Source: Dyella lipolytica (GTDB taxonomy: Bacteria; Pseudomonadota; Gammaproteobacteria; Xanthomonadales; Rhodanobacteraceae). Taken from it: a stretch of 64,000 nt of DNA. Location of the stretch: assembly GCF_030160075.1 (NCBI RefSeq), contig NZ_BSNQ01000003.1, positions 738,625 through 802,624 of the forward strand, read 5' to 3'. Position 1 is the stretch's first letter, and the number at the start of each line of letters is the position of its first letter. Under the pieces are notes generated by a model. The model had not been told where the DNA came from, searched no databases, and was given only the letters and a program-made list of their open reading frames with translations. Both the position numbers and the translations under genes were made by a program. Below are positions 54,719 through 63,026 of the stretch, piece after piece.

Positions 54719-54750
54719 CAGATCCAGGGCAACGAATTGCCCTGGATCTG
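54719..54750. terminator. Perfect 14-bp hairpin with CGAA/TTCG tetraloop
   Basis: CAGATCCAGGGCAA and TTGCCCTGGATCTG close around CGAA. On the minus strand the loop is TTCG, a stable tetraloop. It lies 20 nt past the stop of the minus-strand secreted-protein gene, which it probably terminates. Confidence 0.7.
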
Positions 54751-54769
54751 CAAAAGCGTGTAGCTATGC

Positions 54770-55168
54770 TTAGAAGACCGGATTAACCCAACCGGGCTGC
54801 CAAATCATACCGTTGATGTTGTTTATCTGGGGCTGAACGTCAATCAGACATTGGACGCCTACGGTGACGCACCCCTCCTGAATCGTTTCGTCGCCCGGCA
54901 GAACGTAGTTCTCGACGCCCGAACCGGGATAAACCGGCGACTGATATGCCGATCCGCTACAGCTTTCCAGTGCAACGACATAGTAAGAAGAGGACGTCGT
55001 GCCCATGTGGTAAGCCACGTTGTTGCAATAAACGACATCGCCCCCGATGACGGTGCCGCTGCTGTTGAGGAAAGTGACGACCTCGGCATAAGGGCGTGCC
55101 GCAAACGCCGACTGGGCGGCACCGAAAATGGCCAATGCCGCGATGGTCTTGATGAGTATCGACTTCAC
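54770..55168 (-). CDS. Small secreted protein, DUF6289-like
   Basis: 132 aa with a clear Sec signal peptide (residues 1-23, cleavage after AFA). The mature part has VVTFLNSSGTVIGGDVVYCNN, then a second Cys in ALESCSG and a C-terminal cysteine pair (CVTVGVQC). The 'strand, GG, Y-x-C, G-x-T' arrangement resembles DUF6289 proteins that are common in Xanthomonadales; this is remembered similarity, not a search. The function is unknown. A good AGGAG lies upstream (TTAAAGGAGATAAACGTG region). It is transcribed from the AT-rich divergent region on its 5' side. Confidence 0.7.
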   Translation of the reverse strand: MKSILIKTIAALAIFGAAQSAFAARPYAEVVTFLNSSGTVIGGDVVYCNNVAYHMGTTSSSYYVVALESCSGSAYQSPVYPGSGVENYVLPGDETIQEGCVTVGVQCLIDVQPQINNINGMIWQPGWVNPVF

Positions 55169-55283
55169 GTTTATCTCCTTTAAATGTTAGTCATGACCGC
55201 CGCAGTCGCTTCGCATAAAAGCGTTCCGTTATCTGCTTCAGGCGACCGGCGGCTATTTGAAACTAACAGAAAGGAGACATGAC

Positions 55284-55324
55284 ATTGATTTTCTGTAAAA
55301 TAGATATAATTAATTAAAATCAAT
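55284..55324. promoter_or_regulatory. Inverted repeat around a TATAAT element
   Basis: ATTGATTTT (55284-55292) and AAAATCAAT (55316-55324) are perfect 9-bp arms with a 23-nt centre that contains TATAATTAATTA. The geometry suits a regulator clamping a promoter. It lies 115 nt upstream of the minus-strand secreted-protein gene. Confidence 0.4.
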
Positions 55325-55500
55325 GACTTGTAACATCTTTCGGCGATCATTTGGAAATAGCGGATTTGTGAAGGTTATGTGTATTAATGCAATATATTGA
55401 TTGCGTGGCTATTTAAGCTGCGGCTTGGCTTCTATCGAGGCTTCAGATTTAACAAGAGTGATTTCTGATTTTTGTGTAAGCAATTTCTGAAAAATAGATA
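55290..55500. repeat. Spaced direct repeat (two 17-nt copies)
   Basis: TTTCTGTAAAATAGATA at 55290-55306 recurs as TTTCTGAAAAATAGATA at 55484-55500, 16 of 17 identical and 194 nt apart. They lie in AT-rich intergenic DNA, one near each end of the region. Confidence 0.6.
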
Positions 55501-55579
55501 AGCGTTAAAAGTCGTGACGCTTGGCACACTCCTTTATTTCGCGTAGGCGTAGGGCGTGACTGATGCAAGGATGTGGTTA

Positions 55580-57151
55580 ATGCTGCGACGTAAAGGCGCT
55601 ATCGCGACGCTGGCGATCACGGGGCTTATGCTCTGCGCCTGTTCGGACCTGCGTACCGACTACGTCAAGAAGCCGTCCAAGGCCTTGCCGCCGGCAACGA
55701 GCACAGCCAGCGCGCAATATGTGCATGCCAAGACGGAACAGCATCCCGACGAGTCCGGTTTTCGCTTAATGACGAACAGTACCAATGCGCTGATGAGTCG
55801 CATTGCACTGGCCGATCATGCAAAAACTTCTATCGATCTCCAGTACTACATCTTCAACAACGACGCGACAGGTCGGCTGGTGGCGCAACATTTGCTGGCT
55901 GCGGCGGATCGCGGCGTGCGCGTTCGACTACTGATCGATGATATCGGTGTGCATAACGAGATCGATATGCTGGATGCACTCGATGCGCATAAAAACATCA
56001 AGGTTCGATTGTTCAACCCGTTTTATACGCGTAACCCGACGTTCCTGTCCAAGCTAGCGCAATTTGTGTTTGAAGAGCGGCGGCTCAATCACCGCATGCA
56101 CAACAAGTCATACATCGTGGATAACAATGTGGCTATCGTCGGTGGTCGCAACATAGGCGATGAATATTTCGATGCTGCCAATGAGAAGAATTTTCGCGAC
56201 CTCGACCTGATCGCCATCGGTCCGGTCGTGAATGAAGCGTCGCACGCCTTCGACGAATACTGGAATTGCGATGACGCTTATCCGGTGACGGCGTTTCGTG
56301 GCAATCGCGTCAGTCATTACGATCTGGCACACCTGCGTGCCGACCTCGCCAAGGATGCGCGTGCGTTCGCTCAATCCGACTATGCGCAGGCCGCGTCGGA
56401 AGAGTTTCCAAGCGGTCCGTCGGCAGATCGCCCTGGCGTGTGGTTCTGGGGAAACGCCACGCTGGTTGCCGATCAGCCTGAGAAAGTAGAGGTGCCCGGA
56501 GACGATCCGTCGCTACGTATCGGGCCGCAAATCAAGGCCATGATCGATCACGCGCAACAGGACGTGTTGCTCATATCTCCCTACTTTATTCCGGGAGACC
56601 ATGGCACGCATTACCTCGCTGGCCTCACTGCGCGCGGTGTCGCTGTGAAAGTGCTCACGAATTCGCTCGCTTCCACCGACGAGGCAGCGGTGTATGCGGG
56701 TTACTCACGTTATCGGCGCAGGCTTCTCGAGAGCGGTGTGCAGCTCTATGAACTGCGTCCCGCTGCAGGCTCGGAGCAGTCGGTGACCGCCAGGGGAACA
56801 TCGTCTGGCGTCAGTCTGCATGCCAAGGCCATCGTGGTGGATAAGCAATGGGTCTTCATCGGTTCGATGAACATGGATCAGCGATCGAAACTGCTGAACA
56901 CCGAAATGGGAATTATCGTCGATAGCCCGCCACTGGCAGCTGCTGTAACCCAGTTCTTCGATACGGCGACCGTGCCTGCAAATGCTTATCACGTCGTGCT
57001 CATACCAGCCGGTTCTTCAGGGGGAACCTTGCAGTGGCAAGCGAGCGATGCCGGCAAGCCGCTGGTCTATGGACACGCCCCCGATGTCACCACGACGCGC
57101 CGGATGGAAGTGTTCGTTTTCAGGCTGCTGCCGATTGAGGGAATGCTCTAG
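55580..57151 (+). CDS. Phospholipase D-family lipoprotein (cardiolipin synthase ClsC-like)
   Basis: 523 aa from the ATG at 55580, which has AAGG 9 nt upstream; an in-frame GTG at 55556 is possible. A lipobox LCAC (Cys21) marks it as a lipoprotein. Two HKD motifs are intact: HNKSYIVDNNVAIVGGRN in the first half and HAKAIVVDKQWVFIGSMN in the second. The layout and DLQYYIFNNDATGRL follow the ClsC branch, which makes cardiolipin from phosphatidylglycerol and phosphatidylethanolamine. It is followed after 18 nt by a sensor kinase gene on the same strand, so they may be co-transcribed. Confidence 0.88.
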   Translation: MLRRKGAIATLAITGLMLCACSDLRTDYVKKPSKALPPATSTASAQYVHAKTEQHPDESGFRLMTNSTNALMSRIALADHAKTSIDLQYYIFNNDATGRLVAQHLLAAADRGVRVRLLIDDIGVHNEIDMLDALDAHKNIKVRLFNPFYTRNPTFLSKLAQFVFEERRLNHRMHNKSYIVDNNVAIVGGRNIGDEYFDAANEKNFRDLDLIAIGPVVNEASHAFDEYWNCDDAYPVTAFRGNRVSHYDLAHLRADLAKDARAFAQSDYAQAASEEFPSGPSADRPGVWFWGNATLVADQPEKVEVPGDDPSLRIGPQIKAMIDHAQQDVLLISPYFIPGDHGTHYLAGLTARGVAVKVLTNSLASTDEAAVYAGYSRYRRRLLESGVQLYELRPAAGSEQSVTARGTSSGVSLHAKAIVVDKQWVFIGSMNMDQRSKLLNTEMGIIVDSPPLAAAVTQFFDTATVPANAYHVVLIPAGSSGGTLQWQASDAGKPLVYGHAPDVTTTRRMEVFVFRLLPIEGML

Positions 57152-57169
57152 AGAGGCTTTGATTGTCTA

Positions 57170-60100
57170 ATGTGCCATAAGCGAGATGTTGCTCGAGCAT
57201 TCTGTGGATGGCTGCTGGCCACCATCATTCTTCCGCTGTCATGTCAGATCCACGCCGATCCGCGTCCTTGGACGCTCGATCGTTACCAGCATGTCGCATG
57301 GACCGGAAAAAGCGGTGCACCTACAGGCGTGAGCTCATTGGCGCAAACGCCGGATGGCTACTTGTGGATTGGTACGGACCACGGTCTATACCGCTTTGAC
57401 GGCGCTCGCTTCGAGCACTTTGAAGAAGAGTCACCCTCGAGACGCTCGGTCTTTGGCTTGTATGCCAGTTCAGATGGCGGTCTATGGATCAGTTACGAAT
57501 TCGGCGGCGTGAGTTTTCTCAAGAACGGGCATATCACGCATTACGGTCCGGAAGCTGGGCTTCCTGCTCACGGCCAAATGGAAGGGTTTACTGAAGATAG
57601 CCATGGCACGATTTGGGCTTATGGCGCTGGCTATCTCTACACACTCGTCGGGGGACATTGGAAAAATAGCGGTGGCGACGCGGGACTCAAAAGCAACTAC
57701 ACAGCGTTCTTGTTCATCGCGCGAGATGGTGCCTTTTGGGTGGGTAGTGGTGAAGGGTTGTTTTACCGTGCTGCGAATGCCAAGCAATTCGTGCCCCTGG
57801 GGCAGGGGAATGTGAGCCACATCGCACAGGCCTCCGATGGCAGCATATGGGTTGCGCATTTGCGCGGGTCCGTTGAACGCTGGACAACCACGACTGCAAC
57901 GCCGACGAGGACTGCCGGAAGCATCGCGACGACATCCGCAGGGCACATACTGTTCGATCGTCTGGGCGGACTTTGGATCAATGGACTGGGTGACGGTGTA
58001 CGCCATATCGCGTCCAATGCGATCGATCAACAGACGGATCTGTCTGCGCTGAACGCAAAAGTCGAGTTGTTCAACAGCTCCAACGGACTCAGCGGTGACT
58101 ACGCGTGGCCACTGCTGATCGATCGAGAAGGAAACATCTGGGTCGGTACCGGCGCCGGCGTGGATCGATTCAGTCGCAGCAATTTCACGCCAGCCCCTTT
58201 CCCGTCAGGCACTCATGATTTTGCACTGGCTGCTGGAGCGGATGGATCGGTTTGGACAGGAAGTTCCTCGAAACCGGTGATGGAGCTCAAAGACTCGCAG
58301 GTCAAGACGTTCGATGTACCGCCTTACACGCTTGCGGCATACGCTGACCGCGACGGTGTGGTGTATATCGGAGGAGCAAGCGGCATCTGGAAGATGAGCG
58401 ATGCGGGTGCCGAGCATCTGGCAAATCGCCCCAACGCCGATACGGCGCCGTTCGCGCTTGTCTTGGCAATGACCAAAGACTTGCACGATACGTTATGGGT
58501 ATCGATCGGCGGCACATCAGGGTCGGGGCTGTATACATGGGCCAATGGCCAATGGAAGAAATCGTCTATCAGCGGCACGCCGCGCGTCGACTTTACCGAT
58601 GTCGACGGACGAGTCTGGTTGGGCTACAGGGACAACCGCATGGTCATCGTCGACGGGGATAACGTCACCACGTTGGGCCCCGATCAAGGCGTGGCGATCG
58701 GCGATGCGAAAGCTTTTCAACAGGATGGTCATCGCTTGTGGATAGGGGGCAGCGAGGGACTGGGTTACATGGATGGGCCGCGTTTGAAGATGGTGAGCCT
58801 GGCTGATGATGGCACGCTGAAAAACGTCACGGGGATCGTGTTCTCGGCGCAGGGTGACGTGTGGGTTCATACGTTGGACGGCGTCTTCCAGCTGCCGGCA
58901 AAAGAAGTGCATCAAGCCGAAATAAATCCGTCGTATCCGATGCATTTTCGAAAATTCGATACGCTGGATGGGCTACCTGGCTCCCCGGCATTGCAGTTTC
59001 CGCTACCGTCGGCCATCCGAAGTGCCGATGGAAGACTCTGGTTCGCGACCAGTAACGGTGTCGTGTGGCTCGACCCTGCGCAATTGATCTCCAATCCCTT
59101 GCCGCCTCAAGTGGCTATCGATTCGGTTGAGGCGGATGGCAAGACCTATGCGTCACATGACGGGCTGATATTGCCTGCGCACACCGAGAATCTTCGGATC
59201 ACCTTTTCCGTGCTGAGCTTGACCATGCCCGATCGCGTGGGCGCGAAGATTCGTATGCGTGGCCTGGACAACGATTGGCGCGATGTAGGTTCGCAACGCG
59301 AGGTGAGTTATTCACATCTCGGGCCCGGGCGCTACCACTTCGATGTCATCGGGGCCAATGAAGATGGCGTCTGGAATAACGCAGGTAAAAGCATCGAATT
59401 CAACATAAGGCCAGCGTTTTATCAGACGCTATGGTTTGCAGTGCTCTGCGCATGCCTGGCCGCTCTCGCACTTTGGCAAGCTTTCGCATTTCGTATACGC
59501 CAGGTCAATCGTCGATTGCGCGTTAGCCTCGAAGCACGGCATGGGGAGAGGGAACGTATTGCACGCGATTTGCACGATACGTTGTTGCAGAGCTTTCCGG
59601 GGTTGTTGATGAAAATGCAAGCCGGTGTGGACAAACTTCCACTTCCGGAAGATGCCGCCGAGCGGCAATTCCTAAATCAAACACTGGATCAAGCGCGCGG
59701 GATCATTGTGGATAGCAGGGATCAGGTGTCCCGGTTGCGATCCGAAGAATACGGCAATCTCGCTGAGGTTCTATCGGCCTTTCCTGCAGAACATACAAAC
59801 GGCCACGGGATGACACTGAATGTGTCGGTTGAGGGACGAGAGCGACATCTCAAGAAGGAGATTTTCGAAGAGGCGTCATTCATCATGAAGGAAGCCATGT
59901 TCAATGCCTATAAGCATTCCGGTGGAAATCTACTGACTGTTCATTTGGATTATCGTCCGGACGCACTGTTACTGAAGGTGCAAGACAATGGCAACGGCAT
60001 CGATCCGGCCATCCTTGATGCCGGTGAGAAGCCGGGACACTGGGGCTTGGTAGGTATGCGCGAGCGCGCCAAACAGATGTCGGCGAAGCTCTCCATCGAG

Positions 60101-60193
60101 TCGCCACCAGGCAACGGAACCCGCGTCACGCTTTGCATTCCCGCACGCACCGCCTACGCACCGCATCCGAAGACTCGCCGTTTTTTTGGTTGA
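57170..60193 (+). CDS. Triple-Y-type sensor histidine kinase with beta-propeller sensor, copy 2
   Basis: 1007 aa with a signal peptide ending IHA. Periplasmic Reg_prop blades (PDGYLWIGTDHGLYRFDGARF, IWAYG, GLWINGLG, IWVGTG) are followed by a Y_Y_Y domain near residues 640-740. One membrane segment lies at about 745-765. The HisKA_3 box RERIARDLHDTLLQ has His802; the N box is KEAMFNAYKHSG and the G boxes DNGNGID and GHWGLVGMRERA. It is a paralogue of the kinase at 30671. No response regulator is adjacent; it lies 18 nt after the ClsC-like gene, so an envelope signal is plausible. Confidence 0.9.
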   Translation: MCHKRDVARAFCGWLLATIILPLSCQIHADPRPWTLDRYQHVAWTGKSGAPTGVSSLAQTPDGYLWIGTDHGLYRFDGARFEHFEEESPSRRSVFGLYASSDGGLWISYEFGGVSFLKNGHITHYGPEAGLPAHGQMEGFTEDSHGTIWAYGAGYLYTLVGGHWKNSGGDAGLKSNYTAFLFIARDGAFWVGSGEGLFYRAANAKQFVPLGQGNVSHIAQASDGSIWVAHLRGSVERWTTTTATPTRTAGSIATTSAGHILFDRLGGLWINGLGDGVRHIASNAIDQQTDLSALNAKVELFNSSNGLSGDYAWPLLIDREGNIWVGTGAGVDRFSRSNFTPAPFPSGTHDFALAAGADGSVWTGSSSKPVMELKDSQVKTFDVPPYTLAAYADRDGVVYIGGASGIWKMSDAGAEHLANRPNADTAPFALVLAMTKDLHDTLWVSIGGTSGSGLYTWANGQWKKSSISGTPRVDFTDVDGRVWLGYRDNRMVIVDGDNVTTLGPDQGVAIGDAKAFQQDGHRLWIGGSEGLGYMDGPRLKMVSLADDGTLKNVTGIVFSAQGDVWVHTLDGVFQLPAKEVHQAEINPSYPMHFRKFDTLDGLPGSPALQFPLPSAIRSADGRLWFATSNGVVWLDPAQLISNPLPPQVAIDSVEADGKTYASHDGLILPAHTENLRITFSVLSLTMPDRVGAKIRMRGLDNDWRDVGSQREVSYSHLGPGRYHFDVIGANEDGVWNNAGKSIEFNIRPAFYQTLWFAVLCACLAALALWQAFAFRIRQVNRRLRVSLEARHGERERIARDLHDTLLQSFPGLLMKMQAGVDKLPLPEDAAERQFLNQTLDQARGIIVDSRDQVSRLRSEEYGNLAEVLSAFPAEHTNGHGMTLNVSVEGRERHLKKEIFEEASFIMKEAMFNAYKHSGGNLLTVHLDYRPDALLLKVQDNGNGIDPAILDAGEKPGHWGLVGMRERAKQMSAKLSIESPPGNGTRVTLCIPARTAYAPHPKTRRFFG

Positions 60194-60248
60194 GGCGTCA
60201 TGCGGTCGATGGGTGGGTGAGTGCGGGTCTGGCGATTGAATGTCGGCC

Positions 60249-60953
60249 TCAGGAGGCCTGCGGTAGGTAGCTGGGCCTGGCCGCCGTCATGCCCTGCTTC
60301 ACTTGCAGGGTGCGTTCATCAGCCAGCACCTCATCCAGGTTCGATTCGAGCCCATCGAGTGCACGCTTGACGATCTCCTCAGGACTGGACTTCGGGGCAT
60401 CGAATCCACGCGCAAGATCGGTGTCGACAAAGCCCATGTGCAGTGCCAGCACCTGCGTCTTCTGCGCCGCCAGTTCGATGCGTAGGGCATTGGTGAGCGA
60501 CCACGCGGCGGACTTGCTAGCCGAATAGGCGGCCATCGCGCCGCTGTTCATCCACGAGACGACCGACAACACATTGAGCAACGCGCCACCGTCGTTAGCC
60601 TTGAGAACCGGCGCAAAGGTCTTGCTCATGCGCAACATGCCGAAAAAGTTGGTCTCGAAGGTGCGTCGCGCGACATCTTCGCTGTCCGATGCAAGAAAGC
60701 CCCCGAGCTGAGCGATGCCGGCGTTGTTGATTACCAGCGTCACGTCCGACGCCAGTTCTGCGGCGGCCGCCACGTCGTCTGCGTTGGTGACGTCGAGTCG
60801 CAGGGGCACAACACCGGATTGCGTGATAGTTGCAGGGTCGCGCGCGCCGGCGTAGACCTTGCGGGCGCCGCGGGCGAGCAACTCACGCGTGAAAGCCAGG
60901 CCGATGCCGCGATTGGCTCCGGTGACAAGAACAGTAGCGTTCTCAATTTTCAT
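60249..60953 (-). CDS. Short-chain dehydrogenase/reductase, TetR-controlled
   Basis: 234 aa from the ATG at 60953, which has GGAG 6 nt upstream; four more upstream codons are rejected. NAD(P)-binding TGANRGIG is near the N-terminus, NNAG in the middle, and the catalytic Ser and YSASK follow. It is a classical SDR of unknown substrate. It lies downstream of a TetR gene on the same strand, and a palindrome at 61003-61020 matches the one at the tetR start, so TetR probably represses it. Substrates may be aldehydes or quinones, as for similar TetR-SDR pairs, but this is inference. Confidence 0.88.
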   Translation of the reverse strand: MKIENATVLVTGANRGIGLAFTRELLARGARKVYAGARDPATITQSGVVPLRLDVTNADDVAAAAELASDVTLVINNAGIAQLGGFLASDSEDVARRTFETNFFGMLRMSKTFAPVLKANDGGALLNVLSVVSWMNSGAMAAYSASKSAAWSLTNALRIELAAQKTQVLALHMGFVDTDLARGFDAPKSSPEEIVKRALDGLESNLDEVLADERTLQVKQGMTAARPSYLPQAS

Positions 60954-61002
60954 AAGAAACTCCAAGGGTGGGGGAATGCTTTCATGGTGTTTGCTCTCTC
61001 AA

Positions 61003-61020
61003 ATATGATATTCATCATAT
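61003..61020. promoter_or_regulatory. Predicted TetR operator, SDR promoter
   Basis: ATATGAT-ATTC-ATCATAT: perfect 7-bp arms with a 4-nt centre, 50 nt upstream of the SDR start codon. The arms and spacing are identical to the site at 61636-61653. Confidence 0.8.
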
Positions 61021-61055
61021 TTCATTTCAAGCAAAAAACACCGACGCGGGTGCAC

Positions 61056-61637
61056 TTAGTCGCAAGCAGGAACGAGGTGTTTCAACGCCGCCTTCAGCAG
61101 CGCGTCGGATAGCTTGGGGTCGTCGACAGCGCGCGCCATGATCAATGCGCCAACCATCGTGGCTGCCGTGACCAGTGCGTGCTCATGCGCGCCGGGTTGT
61201 CCCCAATCGGGCGACTGGCGGGCAACGACATCGATCATTTCCTTGATGCGACGCGTGGCGGCTTGCCGCACTTCGGGCGCCTGACGTGGCATCTCCGAAC
61301 CGAGGGCGGCCACCACGCAGCCGATTTCCGGGTTTTTTACGTGTTCCTTCGATAGATAGGCTTGCAGCAACGATTGCAACGCGCGCTCGGGCGGCACGGT
61401 GGCGGCGATGCGAGCCGATGCGGCAGCGGACTCTGCACCGGCGCGATCCGCGGCCTCGGCAAGCATGGCCTCGCGCGAAGCGAAGTGCGCATAGAAGCCA
61501 CCATGCGTGAGGCCAGCCTCCTTCATGATGTCGGCAACGCTGGTGCCGTCATAACCACTGCGACGGATGGCGCGCGCAGCGGTTTCGACGATGCGTTCGT
61601 GTGTGGCTTCTTTGGATCGGGCAGGGGTTCGTGCCAT
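61056..61637 (-). CDS. TetR-family transcriptional regulator
   Basis: 193 aa from the ATG at 61637. The N-terminal helix-turn-helix (TAARAIRRSGYDGTSVADIM, then GLTHGGFYAHFASREAML) is typical TetR, of the group with a TetR_C-type ligand domain. No ribosome-binding site precedes this ATG, and a TATTAT-like box lies close upstream, so the message may be leaderless. The predicted operator overlaps the start codon, which fits autorepression. A longer open frame to 61685 would put the operator inside the gene and is rejected. Confidence 0.88.
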   Translation of the reverse strand: MARTPARSKEATHERIVETAARAIRRSGYDGTSVADIMKEAGLTHGGFYAHFASREAMLAEAADRAGAESAAASARIAATVPPERALQSLLQAYLSKEHVKNPEIGCVVAALGSEMPRQAPEVRQAATRRIKEMIDVVARQSPDWGQPGAHEHALVTAATMVGALIMARAVDDPKLSDALLKAALKHLVPACD

Positions 61638-61653
61638 ATGATGATTATCATAT
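61636..61653. promoter_or_regulatory. Predicted TetR operator, tetR promoter
   Basis: ATATGAT-GATT-ATCATAT: perfect 7-bp arms with a 4-nt centre, overlapping the tetR start codon. It lies also 113 nt upstream of the divergent GGDEF gene and could influence it. Confidence 0.8.
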
Positions 61654-61765
61654 AATATCTGGCGCTGAACGCAAGCAGCTATCACGCCTGAGCCAAATGG
61701 GTGGGCGGGAATGCTCGGAAAGGGTGAGCTTTAAGGCTTCCTGTAAGCGGCCGATATTCATCCGT

Positions 61766-62851
61766 ATGAACCACCTCACCCGCACAACTGTTCCATCCAA
61801 CCTCCTTGGCGCATTGGTCGCCACCATCACTCATGCACACACGCTGGAGGCGTTGGCCCGGCCGCTCCTCGAACTTTTGCAGACAGCTACGGGGATGGAA
61901 TCGACGTATCTGACCAGGCTGGACGAGCAGGCGGGCGTTCTGCACGTCCTGTACGCCCGCAATACCCATCGCCTGACTGTTCCGGAAGGGCTGTCCACAC
62001 CCTGGCAGAGCACCCTATGCAAGCGCGCGTTGGACGAAGGCCGGTTTTATACCGACGATGTCGCAGGTCAGTGGGGTGACTGCGAAGTGGGCCGAACGTT
62101 GGGGCTGGTCACCTATGTGAGCGCCCCGATCCGCGGCAAAGGCGGCGAGCTTTTTGGAACCCTTTGCGCTGCCAGCGACGAGCGCAAGCCACGCTCTGAA
62201 ACGTCCACGCACGTCCTGGCACTCTTCGCGCAATTGATCGGTCAGCAGGTTGAACGGGAACAGTTGCTTGCCGCGCTACAACAAGCCAACAGTTCCCTCG
62301 CGACGACGGCCCTGACCGATGCTTTGACGCAGTTACCCAATCGGCGTGCCCTGCTTGAGGAAATGCAGCGGCGACTTGCTTCCCAGCAAGAAAATCAGGC
62401 CCTGATCGTGGCCTTTCTCGGCCTGGATAACTTCAAACCGATCAACGATCGATTTGGGCACGACGTCGGTGACCTGTTTCTGCAAGCAGTAGCGAAGCGA
62501 CTTCGACGGATGCTACGCGACAGCGATATAGCTGCGCGCATGGGCGGCGATGAATTTGTGGTACTGGCCGTAGAGCAGCGGGAGAGGGCAGACGAGGCCG
62601 CAGCAGCGTTATCCCGGCGACTGGAAAGCGCTACACGGGGGCGGTTTAAGTTGGACGCGGCACTTATCGACTATGACGGCGCTAGCGTGGGTGTGGTGGT
62701 AGCCGAACCACGTTGCTCCAGTGCACAAGCACTTCTAAACAGAGCCGACGCCGCGATGAACGCCGTCAAACGGTCGCGGAAGCACAGTGCTGCATTACCT
62801 GCGCCATCCGTTAGGACCATCGCTCGTTACGCATGGCCGATCATTGAGTGA
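61766..62851 (+). CDS. GAF-GGDEF protein with altered metal-site residue
   Basis: 361 aa from the ATG at 61766; no strong ribosome-binding site is visible and the frame is open upstream, so the start is uncertain. A GAF domain (about residues 15-165) precedes a GGDEF domain (about 180-350). The signature GGDEF is at 260-264, and a product-inhibition RxxD (RDSD, 251-254) lies exactly five residues before it. In the motif normally written as D-x-D-x-F-K, the first Asp, which coordinates Mg2+, is Gly219 (FLGLDNFKPIND). This may abolish or weaken diguanylate cyclase activity. No EAL domain or membrane segment. Confidence 0.85.
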   Translation: MNHLTRTTVPSNLLGALVATITHAHTLEALARPLLELLQTATGMESTYLTRLDEQAGVLHVLYARNTHRLTVPEGLSTPWQSTLCKRALDEGRFYTDDVAGQWGDCEVGRTLGLVTYVSAPIRGKGGELFGTLCAASDERKPRSETSTHVLALFAQLIGQQVEREQLLAALQQANSSLATTALTDALTQLPNRRALLEEMQRRLASQQENQALIVAFLGLDNFKPINDRFGHDVGDLFLQAVAKRLRRMLRDSDIAARMGGDEFVVLAVEQRERADEAAAALSRRLESATRGRFKLDAALIDYDGASVGVVVAEPRCSSAQALLNRADAAMNAVKRSRKHSAALPAPSVRTIARYAWPIIE

Positions 62852-63026
62852 TGCCGCCTCCGACATCGCATTCCAATCCGTAAAGATCCTGCTAGGGCAA
62901 TAACTGGATTTATAACGATTTCCTTGGCTTGCGGCTAAGGCAACGGGTCGCCATGGATTCGCTGCTTGACTCGGCAATTCGCGCGGCGTAAGAAGCGGAT
63001 TGCCGAACTGTCACAAGGAGAGGGAA

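Larger units (their letters stand above)
55169..55579. other. 411-nt AT-rich divergent intergenic region
   Basis: No gene is supported. The DNA from about 55255 to 55510 is markedly AT-rich. It contains a 9-bp inverted repeat (55284-55324), a TATAAT at 55305-55310 and a 17-nt near-identical direct repeat (55290-55306 and 55484-55500). It should carry the promoters for the small secreted protein and for the phospholipase D gene. Confidence 0.6.

Noticed and set aside
55520-55545. A sigma-54-like TTGGCAC sequence upstream of the phospholipase D gene
   Set aside because: The second element (TTGC at the right spacing) is absent; CTCCTTTATTTC follows instead.
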